DNA of 64,000 bases from Botryotinia globosa (Eukaryota > Ascomycota > Leotiomycetes > Helotiales > Sclerotiniaceae), in contig RCSZ01000008.1 in assembly GCA_014898425.1 (NCBI GenBank), positions 1,995,501 through 2,059,500 of the forward strand, in the 5' to 3' direction. The notes beneath the pieces are model-generated. The model was not told where the DNA came from. It was given only the letters and a program-made list of their open reading frames with translations, and did no database searches. Positions 20,797 to 32,000 of this stretch are shown here, in pieces (the first letter of the stretch is position 1; each line of letters starts with the position of its first letter). Made by a program: the position numbers and the translations under genes.

Positions 20797-22670
20797 ATGA
20801 ATGGTGCTATTGAGGCATTGTATATCTATGATGAACACAAGTGAGTAATTCCACCAAATAATCCTATTTGCTTCACTGCTTCACTGCTTCACTGCTTCGC
20901 TCGTTCTCTGCTCCCTTACTCGCTGGCTCCCAGATTCGCAACCCCCCAAGCTTCCATATTAATCATCTATACAGTCGACCTCTCCTCCAAAATACCTACA
21001 CTTCGCGCCCCCTCTCCTCTACACAGCTTCTTCCTCTATACCTCGCTCATCCAGCTCCAAGACCAAGTCTAATATATCTCCCAAACACATCTCCGCCCAC
21101 TCTACTCTTTAGTCTCATTCATTCAAATCTACTATTCTGTCTCACATCTTCCTCGGAAATCGAACCTCTCCTCGCCCTCGAATTCTTACACCGCGTTATC
21201 GATGTGTTAGAGGAATTTGTGGGTGCGCCGCTATTGGCGCAAAAAATAGAGAGTAGCTATGATGTAGTGGCTCAGTTACTAAATGAGATGTGCGATGCGG
21301 GCACGGTGAGCTCGACGGAACCTAATGCGTTGAGGGATATGGTGGAGGTGGAGGGGTGGATTGGGAAGTTCTTGGGGGGTATCAATATTCCTGGGTTCGT
21401 AAATCGATCTTCCTGGGATCCAATTGAAGTTTTGGAATATAACTAAGATATCTATCATAGAAAACCTGGCTTCGCAACTCCCTCTAGTTCAGGCATGTCT
21501 GGATTGTCGTCTACAGGATCACTCGCAGCGAATACACCAGCTTTACCATGGAGAAGAGCTAATGTGCGACATACTTCGAATGAGTTATATGTGGATCTGG
21601 TTGAAACACTTACTGTTACTCTTGCGCCGTCTGGTCGTCCATTGGCTGCGTTTGCAAATGGAACTATTGCTTTTACATCAAAAATCTCTGGCGTTCCAGA
21701 CCTACTCTTGAATTTATCCACACCATCCGGTAGACAAAATGTTAGCAGTGTTATGGAATTACCAGTATTCCACCCGTGTGTCAGATTAGCGAGATGGAGA
21801 GAAAAGCCAGGGGAGTTGAGCTTTGTACCGCCTGATGGACGATTTGTTCTAGCTGGATATGAAGTCGATTTACTTCCTTCTACGGGCGGAAAATCTGGGA
21901 CTACTAATGCATCTCATCTAAAATTACCCGTCAATATTGAAGTCAAAACTAGTCTTGGTCCCACCGGATCCGATTTCGAGGTTCGGTTATTCATTGTCAA
22001 GGTTTCTGGCCAGGGTAACTCTTCCATATCTTCAGGTTCCAGTTCGAGAAGCAATAGCAATGCGGCAGGACAACTAAGCAGAGCTGCATCACAGTTTAGC
22101 GGTGGTCTCGGTGGAAATTTCGGTGGCAGTACTGGTAACAGCACATCACCCATTATCGAAGACTTGGTAGTCACAGTGCCACTACCAGCTGATGTACGGA
22201 ATTTATCGGAGATCAAAGCAAGTAGAGGCGATACAACATATAACCCTGGCGAAAAGAATCTGGAATGGCATATACCAGCTAGAGATGCGGTAGCAGGTGG
22301 AGCTACATTACGATGTACAGTCGTGGGACCGTTATCAACTGAAGAAGAATATGATGGAAATGGTTTCAGACTTGATGGTGAATACGACTATGATACAGAA
22401 ACATATCAAAGCGCTCCAGAGAAAGCAAAGGTGGAAAATGCTTCAAATAACGAAGGAAAAGATGCAAGGAAAGTAGCGCAAAATAAAATTATGATGCCTA
22501 GTTCCGCAGCAGTCAGTTTCTCGGTTAAAGGGTGGCTGGCCAGTGGTATCAAAGTGGAAAGTTTGACGGTTGATACGAGAAAGAGTAGAGGGATTGGCGA
22601 GGGAGTTAAACCTTACAAGGGGGTCAAATATTTGACGGTTAGTAGAGGTGGGATTGAGGTTAGGTGTTAA
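20797..22670 (+). CDS. APM3: AP-3 adaptor complex subunit mu
   Basis: Three exons: 20797-20840, 20975-21394 and 21461-22670, total 557 residues. The N-terminus (MNGAIEALYIYDEHN, then TSRPLSS) is the longin-like start of a medium adaptin. After a linker, SLPWRR-type sequence (ALPWRRANVRHTSNELYVD) opens the mu-homology domain, which runs to the C-terminus and includes EVDLLPS and TYNPGEKNLEWHIP. Mu subunits of AP-3 recognise tyrosine-based sorting signals and direct cargo from Golgi/endosome to vacuole. The phase across both introns is consistent. The second donor reads GTTCGT, which is unusual but is the only one that joins INIPG to KPGF in frame. A G/S/N-rich insert lies near residues 330-380. 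Confidence 0.88.
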
Positions 22671-22943
22671 GCATTTTGGTCGCGGACTAGGTGGATATAG
22701 GCGTCTTGAGGAGTATGCATAGGTATATTATAGGCATGAAGGCACAGATACCATTCAATTGTATTGAATACAACCACGAGATATGTAGGTAATGAAAATA
22801 CGCGGTTGATCTCAATATCATGCATATATTGAAAATTTAATATTCAGGCTAAACAATAACACCTCACCTCACCTCTGTCTTCCTTCCCCCCCCCATTCTC
22901 AACAATCTCACCCCATCACCCCATCTCTCTCATATCTATCACC

Positions 22944-24821
22944 TTACCTCCCCTCCCTCTTCCTCCTCATCTCCTCCTCACTCATCGGCACATACCCCTC
23001 CAAAATCGTGCGCTCCATATTCCCAATACACCGCACGGGTCTGGGCGGCACCACGACTCCCAGCGCGATATCTCGCGCCAGGAGCTCCGCGCTGCTCATC
23101 GGCACGTAGCCTTCGAGGATGGTGCGCTCCATGTTTCCGATGCATTTGGGTGGTTGGGGGGTGAGGAGATTGGTGGGGTTGGGGTTGAGATTGAGATTGA
23201 GATTGGTGGGTGTGAGGAGGCGAGGAGTTTTCTTCTGAGCGGCAGCTTGAACTTTCGCGCTGTGTATTTCGTTTGCTATACGCTGCTTTTCTGCTTTTTG
23301 ACGCGCGGCGAGTTGCTGCTGTTGCTGTTGTACTTCTTTGAAGAGCTCGAGTGCTTGTCGTTGGGCGGCGAGATGATTTTGCGCGGCTAGTTTCTCTTTT
23401 TCGAGTTGGCGTGCTAGTTTTTGTTCTTTCTCTGCTTTTGCTTCTGCTTCTTCTTTCGCTTTTGCATCTGCTTTTCTACGAGCAGCTGCGGCTGCGACTT
23501 CGGCTTCTTGAGCGGCGCGTTGGGCTTGGAGTTTTTGTTGTTGGAGTTTGAAGAGATGGGCGGCTTCGGCTTCGGCTTTGGCTTGTGCTTGACGTTGCCG
23601 CTGGGCTTCGAGTTCTTGTTGTTTTTGTTGTTGGAGACGGAGAGCTTCTTGAAGTTTACGTTCTTGCTGAATTTTTTCTCGCTCTCGCTCTCGCTCTCGT
23701 TCTCGTTCTCGTTCTTGACGTGCCTTTTCCTCTCGTGCAAGTTGTGCTTGGTATTCTCTTTCCGCTCGTTCTTTCTGCAAACGTCGAGAGGTTTCCTGTT
23801 CTTTTTGTACTTGACGAGCACGACGTTCTTTTTCGGCTTGTTCTTTTTGAAGAGTAAGAATCCTCTCTTGTTCCTTCTTCTCGCGTGCGAGGCGCTCTTC
23901 GGTGGCTTTACGGATGGATTCTCGACGAAGATTTTCTTGTCTTTCTTTTTCTTTTTCTTTTTCTTTTTCTTTTTCTTTCTCTTTTTCTTTCTCTTTTTCC
24001 TTTTCCTTTTCCTTTTCGCGCTGGAGTAAGAGATTCTGTCGTGAGATACGATCGCGTTCTTCCTTCTCCTTTTGAGCTTTCTCGGCCGAGACAGCTTGGG
24101 CTGTTCTCTCTTGTTCGGCTTTGGTGCGTTCTTCGCGAGCTCGTTGGGCGATTCGTAGGTTTCTTTCTTCGGCAAGATTGCGTTTTTCGATTTCTTTTGC
24201 TGTGGGAGATGGAGTTTTGGGAGGAGGAGAGGGTGGTGATTTAGCTAGAGGTGTAGATTTACGGGGCTCTCCCTCCCTCGTATCTCTGCCTCGCTCGGTC
24301 TTTGACCTGTTTTCTCGAGCGAGTGATTTAGTATCAAATCGAACTTTCCTCTCCCTATCATCTCTATCTCTATCTCTATCTCCCTTCTCCTTATAATCAT
24401 CTTCCCCCACACTACTACGTCGTCTTCTTCGTCTTCTCCTATATTCCTCATCCTCACCCTTTTTACTATCACCAACATCTTTTCTCTCCGCTCTCATCCC
24501 CTTTACCTCTGCATCTCCATCTCCATTCCCCGCCACACACTTCCCCAGCGCCATAATTCCCCTTCCAATACTCTTTCGACTCTTACTGAAAAGTCCTTGT
24601 TTTTCTTCTTTCTCAGTTTTATCACTCTTTCCCCTATCACCTCTCTCGTTCTTCCTATCTCCACGCTCAGAATCATCGAAGCGGGGAGTTAGTCTCCTTT
24701 CTTGACGTCGATTTTCACGGTGTGCGAGGTGGCGAGCAGCTCTTTCTTCTTCGGTTTCGGAGGCTCGATGAGGGGGTCTAGTCTTGGGTTGGAGGTCTTG
24801 GAGTGGTGGTGGGGATGGCAT
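22944..24821 (-). CDS. E/K/R-rich coiled-coil protein with duplicated CIGN motif
   Basis: A single-exon frame of 625 residues from the ATG at 24821 (MPSPPPLQDLQP); an upstream in-frame ATG at 24866 would add 15 less plausible residues. The first 230 residues are basic and acidic and disordered. Residues about 230-520 are an almost continuous E/K/R/Q helix with heptad character, including a pure (KE)n block coded by the hexamer array near 23937-24018. The C-terminus carries two copies of CIGNMERTILEGYVPMS (residues 560-576 and 598-614), each just after a P-rich stretch. I do not recognise the family. A long single alpha-helix or coiled coil with a short duplicated docking-type motif is the visible design. 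The long plus-strand frames here are shadows caused by its biased codons. Confidence 0.75.
   Translation of the reverse strand: MPSPPPLQDLQPKTRPPHRASETEEERAARHLAHRENRRQERRLTPRFDDSERGDRKNERGDRGKSDKTEKEEKQGLFSKSRKSIGRGIMALGKCVAGNGDGDAEVKGMRAERKDVGDSKKGEDEEYRRRRRRRRSSVGEDDYKEKGDRDRDRDDRERKVRFDTKSLARENRSKTERGRDTREGEPRKSTPLAKSPPSPPPKTPSPTAKEIEKRNLAEERNLRIAQRAREERTKAEQERTAQAVSAEKAQKEKEERDRISRQNLLLQREKEKEKEKEKEKEKEKEKEKEKEKERQENLRRESIRKATEERLAREKKEQERILTLQKEQAEKERRARQVQKEQETSRRLQKERAEREYQAQLAREEKARQEREREREREREREKIQQERKLQEALRLQQQKQQELEAQRQRQAQAKAEAEAAHLFKLQQQKLQAQRAAQEAEVAAAAARRKADAKAKEEAEAKAEKEQKLARQLEKEKLAAQNHLAAQRQALELFKEVQQQQQQLAARQKAEKQRIANEIHSAKVQAAAQKKTPRLLTPTNLNLNLNPNPTNLLTPQPPKCIGNMERTILEGYVPMSSAELLARDIALGVVVPPRPVRCIGNMERTILEGYVPMSEEEMRRKREGR
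22980..23144 (-). repeat. Two copies of a 51-bp coding motif
   Basis: 22980-23030 and 23094-23144 encode the same 17 residues, CIGNMERTILEGYVPMS. The two DNA copies differ at about 11 third (or synonymous first) codon positions and at no amino-acid-changing position. It is therefore an old duplication kept by selection on the protein, not a recent DNA duplication. Confidence 0.9.
23937..24018 (-). repeat. In-frame hexamer array coding (KE)n
   Basis: On the minus strand it is a run of GAAAAA/GAGAAA/GAAAAG hexamers, read as alternating Lys and Glu inside the coiled-coil gene. The unit is a multiple of three, so length changes do not shift frame. It generates long false frames on the other strand. 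Confidence 0.9.
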
Positions 24822-25764
24822 CTTGTGATATAGGGGAGGGGTGTTGAAGGTGAAGAAAACCAGCAATGTTTCTTTGATGAAGAATATAATCGTGGATAGT
24901 AGTAGAGATATATCAGAAGAAGATACGTTGTAGGGTTGACAGGAATATCTGTGGGAGAATAACCAAGTCCAAGAAGAGAGGAATGTATGATACTTAATGA
25001 CACTGTTATGTTTTACATGTACATGTTGAAGCCAAGAGGGTTGTTAAACAAGATGAAGATGAAGAGAGTTGTTAAATGAAGAGAGAATGTTCTCGCATGG
25101 TTAGGACTTATATATGTGTATTGGATATCATAATATGTGGTGTGATATGATGTGATATGATGTGGCATTGATCCAGATGAATGAAAAAGATGATTTGTGA
25201 ATAGAGTGAGGTGAGAGGGAGGATGAGAGATATAGAGTGGTTGAAAGATCAGTGATTTGGGTTGTTCATCTGAATGAATTCATGGGGATATTCATTGCTT
25301 GTGAATTTGTAGATGTGTTTACCTACTAGTCAACCATGTGTAGTAGGGTGTAGTATAATTCTGCTCTCCGTTAATCGTGAGTGGAGTACGATTTGTCCAT
25401 GCTATAGAGTACAATTACGGTTATTGAGTATTGATATGCTTGCAATTCACATTCATGGGCTATAAAATTTTGATAGTGATTGAGAATGAAATCTACCGTG
25501 CTCTATTCAATTCACTCCCAGGGGTATCCTCGATATCTAACAGATAATCTATCTTGTAAACAGCTCCTACTCTTGCCGTTTTCTTATTGGTTCAACTTAT
25601 GTATCTCTTGTGACATGTATAACGCCAGCGCTCATGAATATTGATCCTTCCTAACCTCAACCTATCCATCACGAGGCAATGCATCAAAACCCATATATGT
25701 AGATAAGCTCCCCGTTCCACTCCATCTCGCTTGTACACATATTATTAGCTATAAACTTAATATC
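24822..25764. other. Intergenic region, 5' flank of coiled-coil gene
   Basis: About 0.94 kb between two minus-strand genes. The left part holds the promoter and leader of the coiled-coil gene. A short GTGATATGAT direct repeat lies near 25140-25163. The right part is the 3' flank of the next gene. No supported gene or RNA. Confidence 0.55.
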
Positions 25765-28173
25765 TCAACTCATCCAAGCGCCGTTTCCCTCCAACTCAAC
25801 CACTCCCTTGGCAAGTACTTCGATGTTACCCCTCGCACCGTTCTCTCCATTTTCACACCTTCTTAATACTTCTCGTACAGATCGCCATTCTCCATGGCTC
25901 ATCTCCCATCCTTGAAGTTCTATAAGCTGTCTCACTGTTCGATAGGCTAGAAAATCTTCTGGTAGCAACTCGTGTGCAAGCGAAGGAACTGCAATTGCAC
26001 CTCTGAGGGAAGATCCTGCTGGGAGAGGAGAGTGAGAAGAGTAGTATGATTGTTTCGAGGTAGTCGACTCTGTTGTGGATTGGTTGGGTGATGTTCTTTT
26101 GAGACGCTCTGTGGGGGCGAGAGAGGGTGTGGGCTCTGGTGTTGAAAGAGAGGATGCAGTTAAAGGATCGTAAACAGATTTCGATGGAAGGGGACGGTGG
26201 TCGTAAAAGGACGGAATGCGGGGAATTTGTGATTGTTCTTGTTCTTCTTCTCTGTTAGGTGAAGGAGAACGGGAGGGCGAAGAAGTATGGAAATAAGGTG
26301 AGCGAGTAGGACAAGTTGGTGGAGGTGATGGGGGGTAACTTCCAGGTATATCTGGTTGAGATCTACTTTGTAGAGCCGACTTAGAAAAAGGATCAAGCTG
26401 CAGATAATCTGCTTTGGGTGATGGTAATGGGAATGTTGATTTGTCCCTTTGAATATCTGAAGGTTGACCGCCATATGGAAAGAATGTTGCTGATGGTAAT
26501 TGAACCCTGATATGAGGCGGAGGGGGCGGTGGTGATGGAAGAGGAGAATTTAATGGATGGAAATTTGATGGTGAGGATGTTCTTTTAGCCCGCGCGGCTT
26601 GGAAGTAATCGTAGCCCATCGAGTTGTGATTCGTGGGTTGCGGGGAGTATGAAGAGCTGTGGAATGGTGTCTGCGAAGGAGGATATTTAGGAGGAGGTGG
26701 GGACGTGTTTGAAAAGTATGGATTCAATTTTTGGAGAACAGATGGTGATTCAAAGGACCGGGACGATGGTGAAGGTGTTGAGAAGTACGAATTCAATGAT
26801 TGGAGAATGGACGATGGCGTGGACCTTAAGAAGTAAGGATTTGAAGGCTGATGCGGTGAAGTTGATGTTGGAGTTGATTCGAGTATTGGCCTGGAACTCG
26901 AATTTGAAGGTTGAGACAAAAGGTATCTGTGAATGAATAAGCTTGATATTGATGGTGAACCCGAAGGTAATGGCGCATAGGATGCTAGAGGATTTTTGGA
27001 TGGAGGATTTTGTCGAATGGGTGATTTTGGTTTGAATGAAGGTATCTCCTGAGAAGTAGGAGAGAACAATGGTTGATGTGGAACCCGAGGCAGAGTTGTT
27101 GTTACGTGAGCAGGATTTAACGATCCAAGAAATGACGATGGAGATAGATATCCAGATGTTGGCCCAGTTCCCGGAGGTCGAACGTACACGGTGTTTCGTA
27201 CTGCAGGAAAAGAATGGGACGTCAGTGAATGTCCAGTTTGAATTTTCGGAGCAAAACGTACTGCAGCTGAAGAAGAATGGTATTCCATTCTGCGTTGGGG
27301 AGTTCTATCCGAATGTCTTAATAGGTTAAAATTTCTTTCAAGATCTCTTCTGGGAGCGTCTCGGAGCGTAACAGGATATGAAAAAGCATGATAAGAAGCA
27401 CGAAGGGGTGTTTCTGGCTCACATGCGGAATTACCATAGAAGTTCGGGGATCGCAAAGACGGTTTTGGCATTACGGGTCCTGTCCACTCTCCAAGAGATC
27501 GTCTTCGTTGAAGAGCTCTTAATGGACTATCTAGAACCAAGCTATCGTGGAACTCCAGAGGTCCATCTGTTGGTCCTAATGCCCCTGACATGATATAATG
27601 TTCTGGACTTGGATTTTGTGAAGGCAATGACGGATGCGAAAAGGTTGGCGGGTGGGGAATAGGATCGTCTTGTTCAGCAAATCTAACCGACTTTTGCTTT
27701 TTCGAAGCTGGAGCACGCCAAAGTACTTGATCTTCAAATAAATAAGAGTCTAATGAACTTCTACCGCGCTTGAATTGCTTATTAGTCTTCTGCTCATCTT
27801 CACGTGAATTCATCGCATAGCTCGAGAAGCCAGGCGAGTCCGGATTCTGTTCCCACACAACAGCAGTCACAGTTGCTTCATCCCCAATGCGACAGCTTTC
27901 CAATGTCTCATTATCTGCTAACTCTCTGCCTCCATAAGATAATGCGCAGTCATGGCCGTAATGAGGGATGACTCTTCTCTTCAACAGTGAAGCAATGAAT
28001 CTTGATTTGACAAGTAGTATGCGATAATTTGGACCGATATTTCGTAGCGAATACACGCCAGTACTGGTCATCACATAGAGTATTTTACATGGCCTATAAG
28101 TTTCGTTGACGAAGGTCGAGTCATCTTCGTCGTCATCCGAAAGTCCGCTACTCTGGATTGCGTTATATGCCAT
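25765..28173 (-). CDS. Proline/serine-rich protein with ubiquitin-like N-terminus
   Basis: A single-exon frame of 802 residues starting MAYNAIQSSGLSDDDEDD. Residues about 28-110 (from KILYVMTSTGVYSLR to TAVVWEQ) look like a beta-grasp, ubiquitin-like fold, with YGGRELADNETLESCRIGDE matching the ubiquitin pattern of G-x-x-L-x-D-x-x-T-L-x-x-x-x-I. Residues about 110-700 are low-complexity P/S-rich sequence, likely disordered, with repeated P-S-S-x-L/Q-x-L-N-x-Y-F units (NPYFLRSTPSS, NSYFSTPSP, NPYFSNTSP). The last 80 residues are an ordered helical region (AHELLPEDFLAYRTVRQLIE to the end) that may bind a partner. I cannot name it. It is divergent from the next gene with 889 bp between starts. 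Confidence 0.72.
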   Translation of the reverse strand: MAYNAIQSSGLSDDDEDDSTFVNETYRPCKILYVMTSTGVYSLRNIGPNYRILLVKSRFIASLLKRRVIPHYGHDCALSYGGRELADNETLESCRIGDEATVTAVVWEQNPDSPGFSSYAMNSREDEQKTNKQFKRGRSSLDSYLFEDQVLWRAPASKKQKSVRFAEQDDPIPHPPTFSHPSLPSQNPSPEHYIMSGALGPTDGPLEFHDSLVLDSPLRALQRRRSLGEWTGPVMPKPSLRSPNFYGNSACEPETPLRASYHAFSYPVTLRDAPRRDLERNFNLLRHSDRTPQRRMEYHSSSAAVRFAPKIQTGHSLTSHSFPAVRNTVYVRPPGTGPTSGYLSPSSFLGSLNPAHVTTTLPRVPHQPLFSPTSQEIPSFKPKSPIRQNPPSKNPLASYAPLPSGSPSISSLFIHRYLLSQPSNSSSRPILESTPTSTSPHQPSNPYFLRSTPSSILQSLNSYFSTPSPSSRSFESPSVLQKLNPYFSNTSPPPPKYPPSQTPFHSSSYSPQPTNHNSMGYDYFQAARAKRTSSPSNFHPLNSPLPSPPPPPPHIRVQLPSATFFPYGGQPSDIQRDKSTFPLPSPKADYLQLDPFSKSALQSRSQPDIPGSYPPSPPPTCPTRSPYFHTSSPSRSPSPNREEEQEQSQIPRIPSFYDHRPLPSKSVYDPLTASSLSTPEPTPSLAPTERLKRTSPNQSTTESTTSKQSYYSSHSPLPAGSSLRGAIAVPSLAHELLPEDFLAYRTVRQLIELQGWEMSHGEWRSVREVLRRCENGENGARGNIEVLAKGVVELEGNGAWMS

Positions 28174-29062
28174 GTCTTCGAGTTTATGATCGATTTTGAA
28201 AATTTAAAGCCAAAGAGTGTCATCTAGTAGATATTGGAAGAAATCTTTTGTGATACTTTTGAGATAGGAATGCCCTTTGTCTGATAAGAGTTCTAAATTA
28301 AGAGGTTTGAGAATGCTTTGTAAGTATTTAGCTTGGAACACCTCTTTGTATCTCAAAGGCTCCCAAGCTTCACATTGTTTGATAATAGGTATTTATATAT
28401 CTGCCAATCAAATAGAGGTGCTCCTGATATGAAAGAAGATTGGAATTAACAATAGATGACCACGGGTGGACTAAAAGCAAAGTGAGAGTTCAAGTTTATT
28501 ATTAATAAGGATTCAATCAGCATCATTAACATAGTAGAGCCAAGCATGGAACAGTATGGCTGATGGTGGTTGATGGTGGTTGATGGTGGTTGACTTGAGT
28601 AACAATTCATTGCAGTATAAGAACTGGCCATATCTACCTAGGTAGTTACTTATCATTGATAATCCTTTCCAAATGTGTGAAATTGAATGAAGAAGATGTT
28701 ATCTTACTATCAGGGAGGTACCTGCCTGCCTTGTACACCAATCTCAATGAACCATCTTCAAGCAAGGCATATAAAATAGATCAAATAGCTCACAACAGTT
28801 CACCAAGCTCGGAAAAGAGGATATTGGAAAGTTCTCATACATCCATGGAATAATAACCTTGGAAGTCTGGAGTAACTGGCACATGTTCCGAGGGCACCCG
28901 GAATTCACTAATAATCCCTTCACTCGGGATCAACAAAGTATCACACTTTCTTTCCCCACAAACAATCAAATCATTTCCCTTCCCTTGAACTTACAACTGA
29001 TCCCAATGATGTTCTGATTCCAAAGTAAAGAAGCTCCAAAATCTCTTCATACATCAACATCA
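28174..29062. other. Divergent promoter region
   Basis: Shared 5' region of the ubiquitin-like protein gene (minus) and the large disordered protein gene (plus). It has a short TGGTTGATGG tandem repeat (period 10, about 28560-28592). Short frames in it show no family features. Confidence 0.5.
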
Positions 29063-32000
29063 ATGATGGCTGACAAACGTCGTCGCCGTGAGCATCAAAA
29101 CATCGCAAGTGGAGGAGGTTCATCATCAAGAGGAACACCGCGATCAAATTCATCACCAAGTTTACTCAATTCTATCAACACACTTGGCGCACCACAAAGA
29201 TCTCTTGATGCTTTGGCATCATCGCACCAACCACTTGGTACCCGTTCTCCTCATGTCTCCTTACCAATCTCGAGCAAAGGCAATACTCCTGATGGCGCTA
29301 CCACCGGACGCGTTGGAGATGAACCAATTGTGTATGCGCCAAGAGGGTCACAAGATGAAGGAAGAGAACTCAAGAATCAAAAGTCAGGAACCAGCTCTAA
29401 ACCAGCCAGAGAAAGCTCTCCCAGCCTCTTAATCGACAACAAAACTGAAGGTACAGGACCGCTGCATAATCTCAGGTATTTAAAGTGGTATATGAGACCT
29501 CGATCTAATGCTGAAAATCTCGAGCCTCGTGAGAGACAAGCTCAACAACACCAGCGAGGTCGTCTCAACAGAGGGGCGCTTTGTATAAACACTCATTTTC
29601 CTAAAGAAGATGAGGAAATCTCCAGTAAAAACACCCCAGAGAGAACCGACTCTTCCAAGCAAAACAAAATCAAAGAACCCTCTTCCAGCAATAAGATTAA
29701 GGGTTCGACCGTAAAATCCGCTCCGACAGCCAAGCCGACTTCAACTACACAGCCAAGTTTGAGTACGATAACCACTTCTAAAGATAGGCATCAAGATTCG
29801 ACCACAAAGCCTGCTTTGACAACAAAATCAAGTTCAACTGCGAAGCCCACTGCAAATTTCAAGCTTGCCCCCCTGCAAAAAGTTCAGAATTTACCTTCGA
29901 AGCAGAACAGTCAAAGGTCAGAAAAGTCACATCCTCAAACACAGAAGCCAATAAAGGTTGATACATTGTCAAAAAAGCCCCAAAACAATGCTTCAATACC
30001 TAATTCCAAGACATCACTTGCTACAAAGCTTTATCGAGAATTATATCTACCTTCAATTGGACAAAAATCATGCGTTAATGAGATGAAAGAACCTGTCGGA
30101 CCGGCATTGGAATCATCAACCCCAAAGATGGGATCTTCTCTCTCAGTTTCAAAGAGTTTGTTCCCAACACCAACATCCGCTCCTACTCTAGCAGAAGCAA
30201 ACCTTGGATCCGTGCTTGCAGCGAGCCACCCGTCTGTGACTGATCCCACAAAAAATGGATCATTCCAAACTCCTGGTGCTGTACCGTATAATTTGACTCC
30301 TTCTCCTCCTGACAGTGGACAAGAAAGCGATTACCGTGGGCCATATGGTCGAGGTTCAACCTCTCCGTCTGAAGATGGTTTCAATATTGTTGCCGAGTCT
30401 CCCACGGCTTTGGAACTTGGACCGACTTCAGTTCCAGCCAATGAAAAGATTCCAATTCAGGAAACTAAAGCGGCGTCTCCAATTGCCGAAGATCACAGTC
30501 CCGACAGGCCAAATTCGGTCGATACAAAGATGCAGGACACGGGAGATATAGCACAGTCTTTGAAGGTTGTCAGCCACGCGACTCCTGCGAATTTCGAAAC
30601 CGAGAGACAAGGCTCCCATATTCGCACCGACGAAGAGATGCGAGATTTTGTTGATTTGTCGGGACCAAACGCGATCACTGCTGCAGCTTCTCCGGCTTTG
30701 TACAACCCCACCGCACATATTCAATCTGACGAAGAAATGCAGGAAGCAATTGATTTGACTGGAGAGGATGAAGAGGTACAGAAATCAATTGAGCAGGATG
30801 AAGAGATGCCAGATTTGATAGAAGATGAGCAGAGCCTCACTGAGGACCGCCCAGGCAAAGCAAACCACGCGAGTTCTTCAACCTTCAGACCCGCCGGTTC
30901 CGCGGAATCAGAGGTAGGATCTGAGCCTGAGCCAGAAGCTGAAGCTAAGGTTGTGCAGCGTAATTTTGAAGAGCGCGTTACAATCGATTTAACTTTGTCT
31001 CGATCGCCCACACCCAAGCTCGAAGATTTGCCACGGAATATTAATCAAATCAGTGCTGGCCTTGCCTCCTCCAGAATCAATCAAGTCGTCGCGGGAAGAC
31101 ACAGGCTTTACGCAGATGGAAATCGTTACAATGATGGTGATGGGCGCGCTCCTCCTCCACACTTTGTAGGATCTATGCCAAATGACAAGGCTCAAATCGA
31201 TGATTCCATCAAAGACGAATTCGTTGACAATCAAAATGAATTGCAAGTGGTTGCACCTCCAGAGGACAATGAACAAAGCAGCAAACTTGCTAACGACGAA
31301 CTTTCAAGAAAAATCCCCAGCCGTAACCAGGGAATTCCTACACAATCAATATCATCTGCTAAGCATGTTAGTGTCTTTCACTCCACTGAGATTGATGACT
31401 CCGTCGAGGCTAGTGCATCTGCTCAGGGCGACGCAATGGAAATTGATGAATGTACTGATATTGGCACACCCGTCGAGGCGGCTACACCTGGCGAAGCTAA
31501 GAAGAAACGCAAAGGTAAACGCAGAGGAAAAGGAAAAGGAAAAGGCAAAGGTAAAGGTGATGCCAAGAATGCCGATGACCAAAATACTACGCGCTTCGAC
31601 GATCGACAACTCGGTTCTGATCTCGCTCAAATTCCTAGCGATTCTGAGCAGGACCCTCTCAAAGATCAGAGCGATCGGATCATGAGTGAGGCAGAAGTCC
31701 AACAAGCAATACTGGACGCCCTAACCGTTCCGGTCTTTCCAAAAGCTCCACCAAATCCTATGGCTATTGACGAGAAAGCTTATAAGTTAGCCGAGGAAGG
31801 AGAACACTTTACTTTGTCGCACGCACTATTCAATGTGGTTCCCAGAGAAGTGTATGACCGAATTTGGAAGGATGAATACGAACGTCCACAAATCAGCTTG
31901 TCGACCAAGACACCTAAATGGATTCGTCCTCTTGATCCTACAATTAAACGCCCAGCTAAGCCGGAAACTGATTCTACTGAATTGATCAAGGTTCTATGCG

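Noticed and set aside
23421..24029. Plus-strand frames of 202, 119 and 91 codons opposite the coiled-coil gene
   Set aside because: They are the antisense of E/K/R codon runs (CTT, TTC, CTC), giving F/L-rich nonsense; the minus-strand frame is far longer and has structured ends.
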